Part shown: positions 1 through 8,404 of the stretch, piece after piece
Layout: each line of letters starts with the position of its first letter
How positions within the stretch are numbered: the first letter of the stretch is position 1
Assembly: GCA_041672395.1 (NCBI GenBank)
Contig: JBAYZS010000050.1
Location: 1 to 16,390 of the forward strand
Direction of reading: 5' to 3'
DNA from: UBA5287 sp041672395
GTDB taxonomy: Bacteria; Bacteroidota; Bacteroidia; Bacteroidales; Dysgonomonadaceae
Length of the DNA stretch: 16,390 nucleotides
Made by a program: the position numbers and the translations under genes
Notes under the pieces: generated by a model
Seen by the model: only the letters and a program-made list of their open reading frames with translations
What the model was told of the DNA's origin: nothing
Databases searched by the model: none

Positions 1-1
1 A

Positions 2-1810
2 CACAAAATCTTCAAAATTCTTTGGGGTATGATAATACATGTCCATATAAACCTTGATCAACTCGTTTCCTACTCCACTCTTCTGATGTATCTTCATCAC
101 ATCGGAATTGATGTCGAAATCTTTTTCTTCGGCAAACGTGCGAATGGTTTTCATCTCGGGAAACGACTGGAATCCAAATTCACTTGCAAAGCGTGGCACT
201 CTCTCGGCTAACGCCTCAAATGGCATACGACCGTGCCATAATCCCCAATCATGAACATCACTCGAATTGAATGATTCTTTGTCTCCCCAATTGGAATCAA
301 AGGGCGACCCGTGTATATATTCTCGTGTACCATCGTACTTGCTTATCATGCTGGGAATCAACTCTCTGAATGTTTTATCGTATCCTTCGGTCCATTGTTT
401 ATATATCCATTCGGGCGATTTATTCAATCCCCAATGTTGTAAGGCTTCTTCTATCTCATTATTGCCGCACCAAAATGCTAAAGAGGCATGATTGCGCAGA
501 CGCTTTATATTATAAATGACTTCACTCTTCACATTCGATAGAAAGGCATCATCGGAGGGATATGGGGTGCAACCGAAAATGAAGTCTTGCCATATTAATA
601 TACCTTTTTCGTCGGCCAATTCATAGAAATAATTACTTTCGTAAGTGCCTCCTCCCCAAACGCGCACAAAGTTCATGTTCGCACCTGTAATATTGTCAAA
701 CAATCGGTTGTAATAGGCGGAATCTTGTTGAGAGGTCATGATCTCTCCTGGTATATAATTGGTTCCTTTAGCAAATAAAGGTGTACCATTCACCTTGAAA
801 TAGAACGATTTTCCATGCTCATCAGGTTCTTGTATTAACTCTACAGAACGTAAACCTACTCTTTCTGTTTTTTCTGCAATAGTCTTATTGTCAACTATAA
901 CACTTACCTTAAAGCTGTATAAATTTGGTTCACCCCAGCCTATGGGCATCCATAATTCCGGATTTGTTATCTCGAGTGGAATGCTAACATAGTTCATTCC
1001 TTTATTCAGCGTTATATCATCTTCAATAGTCTGAGGATCAAATCCTTCTAAAGCATAGGTGATTGAAACTTTTGCTTTAACCGGTTCTTCTGAAACAGAA
1101 TAAACATCCACCTGATTGTCGATTTTAGCAGATTGATGCGTGATCGATTCTTGTTTTACATAATAACTGTCCACTCTTGCTTTGTCGTAAAGACTAAGCG
1201 TAACTGGCTTCCAGATTCCCATCTGAACGATACGGATTCCCCAGTCCCAGCCAAAATGATAAGGGGCTTTACGGGAATATATACTCATTCTAATATCACT
1301 GTGGTCGTTGTCTGCAGGATAATTGAATCCATTAGTCAGATGGACGGGCATCATATATTCAATGGGCGAATAAAAACGAATATATAGATTGTTCGCCCCC
1401 TCTCTTAACAGATTATTAACATGTACTTTATATCCAATAAACATGTTTTGAGAATGTAGAATTTTGGAACCATTCAAGAATACATCGGCGTAAGTGTCTA
1501 ATCCTTCTAAAAATAATACGGCATCATCTTTTTTAAGTTGATCTGCAGTTAAAATAAACGTTTTCTTGAAATCCCAATTCTCTTTCTCTGGCCATTGAAC
1601 ATCATTTTCGTTGGTTCCATAATATGGATCCGGAAGTACTTTATAACGAATCAGATCTCTCTGTACTGATCCGGGAACTTCGGCTTCACGCCAATCGTCT
1701 TTATCGGTTTGAGTAAATTGCCAACCATCATTCAATGTGATTATCTCGCTATTTTGAGCAAACACAAACAGCGGTACTAATAATAAGAATGTTAATATGA
1801 ACTTTTTCAT
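2..1810 (-). CDS. Secreted GH2-family beta-mannosidase (3' end outside window)
   Basis: This gene encodes an exo-acting beta-mannosidase of glycoside hydrolase family 2, which removes terminal beta-mannosyl residues from manno-oligosaccharides, probably in the periplasm. Translation from the ATG at 1810 gives 603 visible residues. A signal peptide with a hydrophobic core (ILTFLLLVPLFVF) ends at about Ala18-Gln19. An N-terminal beta-sandwich follows, including the beta-mannosidase signature YHFGWDWG at residues 184-191, and then the catalytic barrel with FVRVWGGGTYE. The acid/base is Glu452 in WCGNNE and the nucleophile is Glu544 in ASEFGFQS. Both catalytic residues and their spacing of about 92 residues fit family members, which are usually about 820-860 residues, so roughly 230-260 C-terminal residues are missing at the window edge. 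No frameshift was seen in the parts I translated codon by codon. It is divergent from relA. Family assignment is firm; the exact natural substrate is inferred. Confidence 0.93.
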   Translation of the reverse strand, partial: MKKFILTFLLLVPLFVFAQNSEIITLNDGWQFTQTDKDDWREAEVPGSVQRDLIRYKVLPDPYYGTNENDVQWPEKENWDFKKTFILTADQLKKDDAVLFLEGLDTYADVFLNGSKILHSQNMFIGYKVHVNNLLREGANNLYIRFYSPIEYMMPVHLTNGFNYPADNDHSDIRMSIYSRKAPYHFGWDWGIRIVQMGIWKPVTLSLYDKARVDSYYVKQESITHQSAKIDNQVDVYSVSEEPVKAKVSITYALEGFDPQTIEDDITLNKGMNYVSIPLEITNPELWMPIGWGEPNLYSFKVSVIVDNKTIAEKTERVGLRSVELIQEPDEHGKSFYFKVNGTPLFAKGTNYIPGEIMTSQQDSAYYNRLFDNITGANMNFVRVWGGGTYESNYFYELADEKGILIWQDFIFGCTPYPSDDAFLSNVKSEVIYNIKRLRNHASLAFWCGNNEIEEALQHWGLNKSPEWIYKQWTEGYDKTFRELIPSMISKYDGTREYIHGSPFDSNWGDKESFNSSDVHDWGLWHGRMPFEALAERVPRFASEFGFQSFPEMKTIRTFAEEKDFDINSDVMKIHQKSGVGNELIKVYMDMYYHTPKNFEDFV

Positions 1811-1842
1811 AAGGTTATTTATTATTTGGAATTTTCTATGGA

Positions 1843-1850
1843 CAAAGATA
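1843..1850 (-). promoter_or_regulatory. Candidate -7 promoter box of the beta-mannosidase gene
   Basis: Read on the minus strand this is TATCTTTG, an exact match to the Bacteroidota -7 consensus TAnnTTTG. It lies 32 bases upstream of the mannosidase ATG, giving a leader of about 25 bases. No TTTG is seen at the expected -33 distance, so only the -7 element is supported. Confidence 0.6.
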
Positions 1851-1873
1851 GCGAAAAACAAACTATTTTTTTG

Positions 1874-1883
1874 TATATTTACG
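1874..1883 (+). promoter_or_regulatory. Candidate -7 promoter box of relA
   Basis: The sequence TATATTTACG resembles the -7 element TAnnTTTG, with ACG replacing the final G. The same TTTACG ending recurs upstream of the regulator gene at 9239 and fabD at 11597. It lies 24 bases before the chosen relA ATG at 1908 and would leave a leader of about 18 bases. No clear -33 element is visible. Confidence 0.4.
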
Positions 1884-1907
1884 TGTCAAAAAGAAGCAAA
1901 GGAAAGG

Positions 1908-4115
1908 ATGAATGATCTCTTAATCAATAATAAGAATGAGTTTTTTGCTCTTTACAAAAAGGTATATGCCTTTTTGAGAACAGCTTGGGATCTGGAAAAG
2001 ACAGACAAACTCAGAAACATAATCACTGATTCACTCATACAATCGTTTGAAGATGGGGATAATAGTACACAGGAATTGTTTATCTCATCTCTAAAAACTG
2101 TGGTGATTATTATTGAAGAAATTGGATTGAAACAACCGTCGGTGGCGGCTACTCTTCTTTTCAATCCTGTTTGCAACAATCATTATTCCATTGAGAATAT
2201 TAAAAAAGACTTTGGAGACGAAGAGGCATTGATCCTTCATGGATTAATGAGGGTCTACAAGTTCAATGATAAGAAATCGGCCATAGAACAGGAGAACTAC
2301 ATGAAACTTATGCTCTCCACAGCCGAAGATGCGCGCGTTGTTTTTATAATGATTGCTCAACATCTGCAGAAATTGCGGAATGCCAAATTGATGGATAACT
2401 CAACGCGACTTTCGCTTTCGGTTGAATCTACTTATTTATATGCTCCTCTATCCCACCGACTGGGTTTGTACACAATTAAATCGGAGCTGGAAGATCTATC
2501 TTTGAAGTACACGGATCGCGATAATTATGATAATATAGCATCGAAACTGAATCAGACAAAGCGTTCACGTGATTCGTATATTAGTGAATTTATAACTCCG
2601 CTAAAAGAACGACTCGACAAAACGGGACTCAAATATGATATTAAAGGACGTACTAAATCTATTCACTCTATTAATAATAAGCTTAAGAAGCAAAAGGTGG
2701 AGTTCGAAGATATTTATGACCTGTTTGCTATTCGTATAATTCTCGACTCGCCTTTAGAATTGGAAAAAACACAGTGCTGGCAGGTTTATTCAATCGTTAC
2801 AGATATGTATCAACCCAACCCTAAACGCTTGAAAGACTGGTTGTCTATTCCCAAAAGTAACGGATATGAATCGTTACACATTACCGTAATGGGACAACAT
2901 TCCAAATGGGTGGAGGTTCAGATTCGCACACGAAGAATGGACGAGATTGCAGAACGTGGATTGGCAGCGCACTGGAAATATAAAGGAATTAAAGAGGAAA
3001 CTTCGCTGGATAGCTGGGTAAGCAACTTGCGTGAATCACTTGAAAGTGACGATGTAAATATGCAGGAAGTGCTTGGTGATTTTAAACTTAATCTGTATAA
3101 TGAGGAGATCTTTGTGTTTACTCCTAAAGGGGATTTGTTTAAACTACCTAAAGGGGCTACTGTTCTGGATTTCGCTTTTGCGATTCATTCAAAATTAGGA
3201 TCGACTTGCGTTTCTGGAAAAGTCAACGGAAAGAATGTTCCCATTAAATACGAACTGAAGAGTGGCGACCAACTGGAGATAAACACTTCAGCACACCAAT
3301 CTCCTAAACAGGATTGGCTTAACTTTGTGGTGACGTCAAAAGCAAAGACTAAAATTCGACAATTGCTGAAAGAGGAAGCGGGCAAACAGGTGGATATAGC
3401 CAAAGAAACTTTATCCCGGCGTATGAAAAACCGCAAAATTGAATTGGATGATGCAACACTTTCGCAATTCATTAAGAAGTTAAGATACAAGACGGTAACA
3501 GATTTCTTCATTGATATAGCTACGGGCAAATTGGATGTTAATTGGGTAATCGACCACTATCTTGAATTTGAGAATAAGGAAAAGGACTCTGAACATCGGG
3601 ATTTTTCTATCGCTCCAAGTGCTGAGAACTTTGTTCTTCAACCTACTGAGACTGTTCAAAGTAATGATGAACTAATCATAGACCAAAACCTGACAGGCAT
3701 TGATTATAAACTTGCCAAGTGTTGTAACCCAATTTTCGGGGACGAAATATTTGGTTTCGTATCTTCTCAGGGTATTAAAATTCACCGAATCAATTGTCCT
3801 AATGCCGAAAATATGTTTTCAAGATTCGGATATCGAATTCTTAAAGCAAGGTGGTCGGGTAAAACATCGGGTTCGTCTAGTTATACTATTGTGCTTCGCG
3901 TCATCGGAAATGATCAGATCAATATTGTATCAAACCTTATTTCAATCATTTCTAAAGAAGAAGGAGTACTATTACGAAATATCAACATAGATTCTAATGA
4001 TGGTCTTTTCCAAGGCAATATATCGGTTATTCTTGCTAATACTTCTATGTTAGAAAAGCTTATCAAAAAACTACGTGCAGTTAAGGGTGTCAAATCTGTA
4101 TCAAGATTAAATTGA
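1908..4115 (+). CDS. relA: RelA/SpoT-type (p)ppGpp synthetase with degenerate HD hydrolase domain
   Basis: A long RSH protein of 735 residues that makes the stringent-response alarmone (p)ppGpp from ATP and GDP/GTP in the cytoplasm. Domains in order are: a degenerate HD region (about 40-200), the synthetase domain (about 235-360), TGS (about 400-460), a cysteine-containing zinc-finger region (KLAKCC at 601-606 with HRINC at 626-630) and a C-terminal ACT domain (about 658-735). Synthetase motifs are intact: GRTK 247-250, RLKD 307-310, NGYESLH 318-324 and EVQIRT 336-341. In the hydrolase region the canonical HD, ED and LADRLHN motifs are replaced by Phe-Asn at 85-86, Asn-Asn at 90-91 and IAQHLQK at 149-155, so ppGpp hydrolysis is unlikely. 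The ATG at 1908 was chosen over an in-frame ATG at 1797 because the latter lies inside the divergent mannosidase gene and upstream of the candidate promoter. A bifunctional SpoT/Rel is expected elsewhere in the genome. Confidence 0.93.
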   Translation: MNDLLINNKNEFFALYKKVYAFLRTAWDLEKTDKLRNIITDSLIQSFEDGDNSTQELFISSLKTVVIIIEEIGLKQPSVAATLLFNPVCNNHYSIENIKKDFGDEEALILHGLMRVYKFNDKKSAIEQENYMKLMLSTAEDARVVFIMIAQHLQKLRNAKLMDNSTRLSLSVESTYLYAPLSHRLGLYTIKSELEDLSLKYTDRDNYDNIASKLNQTKRSRDSYISEFITPLKERLDKTGLKYDIKGRTKSIHSINNKLKKQKVEFEDIYDLFAIRIILDSPLELEKTQCWQVYSIVTDMYQPNPKRLKDWLSIPKSNGYESLHITVMGQHSKWVEVQIRTRRMDEIAERGLAAHWKYKGIKEETSLDSWVSNLRESLESDDVNMQEVLGDFKLNLYNEEIFVFTPKGDLFKLPKGATVLDFAFAIHSKLGSTCVSGKVNGKNVPIKYELKSGDQLEINTSAHQSPKQDWLNFVVTSKAKTKIRQLLKEEAGKQVDIAKETLSRRMKNRKIELDDATLSQFIKKLRYKTVTDFFIDIATGKLDVNWVIDHYLEFENKEKDSEHRDFSIAPSAENFVLQPTETVQSNDELIIDQNLTGIDYKLAKCCNPIFGDEIFGFVSSQGIKIHRINCPNAENMFSRFGYRILKARWSGKTSGSSSYTIVLRVIGNDQINIVSNLISIISKEEGVLLRNINIDSNDGLFQGNISVILANTSMLEKLIKKLRAVKGVKSVSRLN

Positions 4116-4154
4116 GGATATTTAATCTCTCTTTCATTTTTTAATGAAATTATG

Positions 4155-4162
4155 TACCTTAG
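4155..4162 (+). promoter_or_regulatory. Possible -7 promoter box of ispE
   Basis: TACCTTAG is close to the TAnnTTTG -7 consensus (one mismatch) and lies 16 bases before the ispE ATG. The in-frame ATG at 4152 overlaps this box, which favours the later start. The match is imperfect and there is no evident -33 element. Confidence 0.3.
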
Positions 4163-4178
4163 CGGAAAATACGTAATT

Positions 4179-4994
4179 ATGATTTGTTTTCCGAATGCTA
4201 AGATAAATCTTGGTCTCAACATAGTTTCTAAACGACCTGACGGATATCATAATCTGGAGACGGTTTTCTACCCAATTAACTTGAAGGATGCATTGGAAAT
4301 AACACCGTGTAAAATGGATGTACCTTATCGATTTCAACAACTTGGTATTCCAATTTTGGGTGATCCGGATACAAATTTGGTTATAAAAGCATACAACTTA
4401 TTTGCTGAACATATAAATATTCCATCTATTGAAATTCGTCTATTAAAAACGATACCATTCGGCGCTGGTCTTGGTGGCGGGTCTTCGGATGCTGCATTTA
4501 TGTTGAGTCTGCTTAACAAGACTTTTTCATTAGGTTTTTCTATTAAAGAGCTTTCTGCTATGGCTGCTAAAATCGGAGCGGATTGCCCCTTCTTTTCATA
4601 TAATAAACCGGCATTTGCCACCGGCATTGGTGATAAACTTGAACTAATAGCACTTGATCTGTCTACATATTATTTTGTTTTAATAAAACCTGACTTTAGC
4701 GTTCCCACAAAGGATGCTTATTCAATGATCACACCTTGTAAACCTGATTTATCACTTAAAAAGATAGTTAAAAGACCTATAACAGAATGGAAAACTTTGA
4801 TGAAGAACGACTTTGAAGTGCCTGTTTTCAAGAAGTATCCGGAAATCCAAAAGATCAAACAGCAATTATATGATTATGGGGCTTTATATGCTTCTATGTC
4901 GGGTTCGGGATCTTCAGTATATGCATTTTTTAAAGATCCTGTTATAGTCTCATTCCCAAATAATTATTTTGTTTGGACAAACTTGGAGTTGTAA
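4179..4994 (+). CDS. ispE: 4-diphosphocytidyl-2-C-methyl-D-erythritol kinase
   Basis: IspE phosphorylates the 2-hydroxyl of CDP-methylerythritol with ATP, the fourth step of the non-mevalonate (MEP) isoprenoid pathway, in the cytosol. The 271-residue product begins MICFPNAKINLGL, the typical IspE N-terminus, with catalytic Lys8. The GHMP-kinase glycine-rich ATP loop GAGLGGGSSDAAF is at 95-107, the catalytic Asp135 is in GADCPFF, and the C-terminal GHMP motif MSGSGSSVYAFF is near residue 245. Length matches the family. An in-frame ATG at 4152 would add nine residues, but family alignment and the possible promoter box at 4155 favour 4179. It follows relA in the same direction after a 63-base gap without an obvious terminator, so read-through from relA is possible. 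Confidence 0.96.
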   Translation: MICFPNAKINLGLNIVSKRPDGYHNLETVFYPINLKDALEITPCKMDVPYRFQQLGIPILGDPDTNLVIKAYNLFAEHINIPSIEIRLLKTIPFGAGLGGGSSDAAFMLSLLNKTFSLGFSIKELSAMAAKIGADCPFFSYNKPAFATGIGDKLELIALDLSTYYFVLIKPDFSVPTKDAYSMITPCKPDLSLKKIVKRPITEWKTLMKNDFEVPVFKKYPEIQKIKQQLYDYGALYASMSGSGSSVYAFFKDPVIVSFPNNYFVWTNLEL

Positions 4995-5046
4995 TAAATA
5001 ATGTGCAAATTAAACATAACTAAATAGTAATTTAAGTACACAAGAC

Positions 5047-7587
5047 ATGAATATGAAATTGATTAGTATTTTCTTGGGATTTAGTTTTTTTATAACATCA
5101 GCTGTAGCTCAACAAAACGTGATGCCACAAAGCGTCTTCACAACAAATCCAATTCCAGTTAACAAACCAATTATAATTGATAGCGTTGGATTGAATGATA
5201 AAAAGTTTTCTAACCTGAACTTATTGGAGTCTTACATCGCTTTCCCTGAACATAATAAATTCACTCAATCAATTACACCGAACAATGGTTTTTTCCGTTT
5301 GAATAAACCTATAAAAGGCTTTTCAATTCAATTATTGTCTTTTTTTATATCTGCAGATCAATTCAACAATGCAAAGTTAAAAGTGACATCTCCTAATCTT
5401 CTGGAAGTTTATGTGGATGGCGAAAAAAAGGCGACTAAACCTGAAACGCAGGATAGTTTAAGTACTGCAAAGGGCGTTGATGCTGATTTATCTGGAAATA
5501 TGCGTAATACTCGAGTAATCATTAAGATACTTTCTTCAGCAGATGAAAAAATCGCACCTGCTGTGAAGATTGAGTTGATGTCCGATAAAGGCACAAATAT
5601 GGTTAATTATTCTTTTAACACTACCGATGAAAGAAGAATAACCATCGTTGATATACTTGATGGAAAGCGCGTTAACTCTTCATCTATATCTCCTGCTGGT
5701 AAGTTTGTATTACTAAGTTTTTCAGAAACATTACATGGAGGAGAAAGGAAGAATTTTACGGAAGTTTTTGACATTAAAAGTAGGCGAACAATATTTTCTG
5801 AATCGACTAATCGAGATCAATTGAACTGGATGCCTAATTCTGATTTGTTATATTATGTTGCAGACACCGAAGATGGTAGGACTCTTTTCACACTTGATCC
5901 GCTTAAAATGGAAACCAAAATTCTGGCTACCAAATTGCCAAAAGAGAATTTCTATTTTTCACCAGATGAGAAATCAATGTTTTACACTTCGAAAGAAAGT
6001 TTAAATGTTAAGAACCCGAATGGCTTGAAGCGTTTGTTATCTCCTGAAGACCGCCAGCCTAATTATAGGGATCGATGGTTTATTTACCAATACTTTTTTG
6101 ATTCAGGTCTTGCTCAACAACTTACTTTTGGTCGAAATTCCACTTTGATAAATGATGTCTCAAACGATGGCGAATATTTGCTATTTACTACTTCAAATGA
6201 GGATTATTCAGAAAGACCTTTCAGAAAAACATCACTTTATATGTTGCATATACCAACAATGAAATTAGATACATTGTTCAAGGACGAAACATATGCATAT
6301 TCTGGTCAATTTTCACCTGATGGTAATAAAGTGCTGATTTCAGGTGCTCCTGAAGCATTCAATGGTATTGGATTGAATATCAAAGAAGGTCAAATTGCCA
6401 ATAGCTATGATATTCAATCATATATTATGGATATTAATACAAAGAAAATAGATCCTGTCACAAAAGATTTCGATCCATCAATCGATTCACAATCGTGGAG
6501 CGAATTTGATGCTGACATTTATTACCAGGTACAAGAGCGAGATAGAGAAAATGTATATCGCTACTCTCCTAATTCAATGAAATTCACAAAGCTTCCGCTT
6601 AAAGAAGATGTGATTCGTAATTTCTCTGTTTCTAAAAATTCATCATGGGCGACATACACGGGCGTAAGTGTTTCCAATTCAAATCGAACATATCTGTTAG
6701 ATCTTAAGAATATGGGATCAATATTAATAGCAGATCCATACGCTGATCGCTTGAATACTTTTACTTTAGGTGAAGTTAAGGATTGGAGTTTTGTAAGTCA
6801 GTTTGGAGATACAATTGATGGAAGATATTATCTCCCACCCAATTTTGATTCTACTAAGAAATATCCGCTAATCGTATATTATTACGCTGGCACAAGTCCC
6901 ACTCAAAGAATTTTCGAGAGTACTTATCCTTTGCATGTTTACGCTGCTCATGATTTCGTGGTCTATACTTTACAACCCAGTGGGACCACAGGATATGGTC
7001 AGGAATTTTCAGCCCGTCATGTTAATGCATGGGGAAAACAAACTGCTGAAGAAATTATTGATGGAACTAAAAAGTTTGTTGCAGAACACAGTTTTGTAGA
7101 CAGCACTAAAATTGGAAATATTGGAGCATCTTACGGCGGTTTTATGACCCAATATTTGATTACTCAAACAGATTTGTTTACAGCCGCAATTTCTCATGCT
7201 GGAATTAGTAATATTGCAAGTTATTGGGGTGAAGGCTATTGGGGATATTCATACAGTGCAGGTGCAAGTGCAGGCAGTTATCCATGGAATAATCCCGATT
7301 TGTATATTAAACAAAGCCCTCTTTTCCAAGCTGACAAAATTAAAACCCCTCTTTTACTATTGCATGGAACAGCAGACACAAACGTACCAATTGGAGAAAG
7401 TATCCAGATGTACACTGCATTAAAACTCCTTGGAAAACCAGTTGAATTTATTCAGGTGGAAGGTGAAAACCACGCAATCTACGATTATAAAAAACGTATA
7501 GAATGGAACAATGCCATTTACGCATGGTTTACTAAATGGTTAAAAGATGAATCGGGTTGGTGGAATTCTATGTATTCCGATAAGTGA
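5047..7587 (+). CDS. Secreted S9-family (prolyl oligopeptidase / DPP-like) serine peptidase
   Basis: An 846-residue exported serine peptidase that probably trims peptides in the periplasm. A signal peptide (about residues 1-21, cut after Ala-Val-Ala before Gln-Gln) is followed by an N-terminal beta-rich region (about 22-195) that I do not recognise. Next come WD40/PD40-like beta-propeller repeats (about 200-580), with recurring strands such as SPAGKFVLLSF, SPDEKSMFYTS and SPDGNKVLISG. The C-terminal alpha/beta-hydrolase domain (about 585-835) carries the triad Ser695 in GASYGG, Asp777 in HGTADTNVP and His809 in GENHAIYD. The architecture matches peptidase family S9 (DPP4/acylaminoacyl peptidase-like), but cleavage specificity cannot be read from sequence. 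Start is the ATG at 5047; an ATG two codons later would also leave a functional signal peptide. No obvious promoter lies in the 52-base gap after ispE. Confidence 0.92.
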   Translation: MNMKLISIFLGFSFFITSAVAQQNVMPQSVFTTNPIPVNKPIIIDSVGLNDKKFSNLNLLESYIAFPEHNKFTQSITPNNGFFRLNKPIKGFSIQLLSFFISADQFNNAKLKVTSPNLLEVYVDGEKKATKPETQDSLSTAKGVDADLSGNMRNTRVIIKILSSADEKIAPAVKIELMSDKGTNMVNYSFNTTDERRITIVDILDGKRVNSSSISPAGKFVLLSFSETLHGGERKNFTEVFDIKSRRTIFSESTNRDQLNWMPNSDLLYYVADTEDGRTLFTLDPLKMETKILATKLPKENFYFSPDEKSMFYTSKESLNVKNPNGLKRLLSPEDRQPNYRDRWFIYQYFFDSGLAQQLTFGRNSTLINDVSNDGEYLLFTTSNEDYSERPFRKTSLYMLHIPTMKLDTLFKDETYAYSGQFSPDGNKVLISGAPEAFNGIGLNIKEGQIANSYDIQSYIMDINTKKIDPVTKDFDPSIDSQSWSEFDADIYYQVQERDRENVYRYSPNSMKFTKLPLKEDVIRNFSVSKNSSWATYTGVSVSNSNRTYLLDLKNMGSILIADPYADRLNTFTLGEVKDWSFVSQFGDTIDGRYYLPPNFDSTKKYPLIVYYYAGTSPTQRIFESTYPLHVYAAHDFVVYTLQPSGTTGYGQEFSARHVNAWGKQTAEEIIDGTKKFVAEHSFVDSTKIGNIGASYGGFMTQYLITQTDLFTAAISHAGISNIASYWGEGYWGYSYSAGASAGSYPWNNPDLYIKQSPLFQADKIKTPLLLLHGTADTNVPIGESIQMYTALKLLGKPVEFIQVEGENHAIYDYKKRIEWNNAIYAWFTKWLKDESGWWNSMYSDK

Positions 7588-7612
7588 TTGTATAAGAATT
7601 TATTAATTACGT

Positions 7613-8404
7613 ATGACACAAATAACAAATAATATATTTAATGAGGTTTGCCGTATTGCATTACAAACCGGTAGTTTTCTGAAAGAAGAACAGTCAAAAT
7701 TATCAATATCAAATGTTGAGTTAAAAGGGACACGAAACTTTGTGACTTATATTGACAAAGAAGCTGAAAAGCAAATAGTTAAAGGTCTAGCTCCATTAAT
7801 TCCTGAAGCTGGTTTTCTGACTGAAGAAGATACAATTGAAAATGAGAGTAAAGAGTTCACATGGATCATTGATCCATTGGATGGTACTACAAATTATATA
7901 CATGGAGACAATCCTTACGGTGTAAGTATTGCTTTAATGAAAGAAAACAAGATTGTACTAGGAGTGGTTTTTGATCCATTAGCAAAAGAACTATTTTCAG
8001 CTTTTGAAGGTAAAGATGGTGAAGCTAAACTAAACGGACAAATCATTTCAGTTAGCGTACATAAAAGTTTACAAAATGCATATTTATCATTTGGAATACC
8101 TTATCAGATTAATGCCAAAGCAGAAGAAGTTTTTCATAATGCTTACAAACTCTTTCGTTCAAGTAGTTTTCGGATCAAAGGTTCTGCATCGCTAGAGATA
8201 TGTTATGTAGCATGCGGGAGGTTCGACGGATATTTTCACTCAGGACTTTCTCCATGGGATGTTGCTGCAGCAAGCTATATTGTACAGCGTGCGAGAGGTA
8301 TTTGTACTGATTATAGTGGTCAAGATAACTATATTTTCGGAAAAGAAATGGTCGCCTCCAACCCATTTATTTATTCAGAAATCATGCAACAAATAATCAA
8401 ATAA
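7613..8404 (+). CDS. Inositol monophosphatase family protein
   Basis: A 263-residue Mg2+-dependent phosphatase of the IMPase/SuhB/CysQ fold. Metal-ligand motifs are all present: Glu71-Glu72 in LTEEDT, Asp87 and Asp90 in WIIDPLDGTTNYIHG, and Asp216 in PWDVAAA, plus the family signature CGRFDGYFHSG near 201-211. The usual C-terminal EAGG is replaced by RARG (217-228 region), outside the metal site. The canonical DPLDGTTNYIHG favours true inositol-phosphatase-type members over fructose-bisphosphatase or CysQ, but the physiological substrate is not determined. It follows the S9 peptidase by 25 bases, and its TAA is immediately followed by the ATG of the ZIP transporter, so these two are almost certainly cotranscribed and translationally coupled. 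Confidence 0.9.
   Translation: MTQITNNIFNEVCRIALQTGSFLKEEQSKLSISNVELKGTRNFVTYIDKEAEKQIVKGLAPLIPEAGFLTEEDTIENESKEFTWIIDPLDGTTNYIHGDNPYGVSIALMKENKIVLGVVFDPLAKELFSAFEGKDGEAKLNGQIISVSVHKSLQNAYLSFGIPYQINAKAEEVFHNAYKLFRSSSFRIKGSASLEICYVACGRFDGYFHSGLSPWDVAAASYIVQRARGICTDYSGQDNYIFGKEMVASNPFIYSEIMQQIIK

Noticed and set aside
29..1387. Short plus-strand open frames in the first 1.4 kb
   Set aside because: They are antisense to the long, motif-complete beta-mannosidase frame and have no recognisable products.
1797..1907. In-frame ATG extension of relA by 37 residues
   Set aside because: It starts inside the divergent mannosidase coding sequence, crosses both candidate promoters and adds a non-family hydrophobic tail; the ATG at 1908 gives the usual N-terminus.
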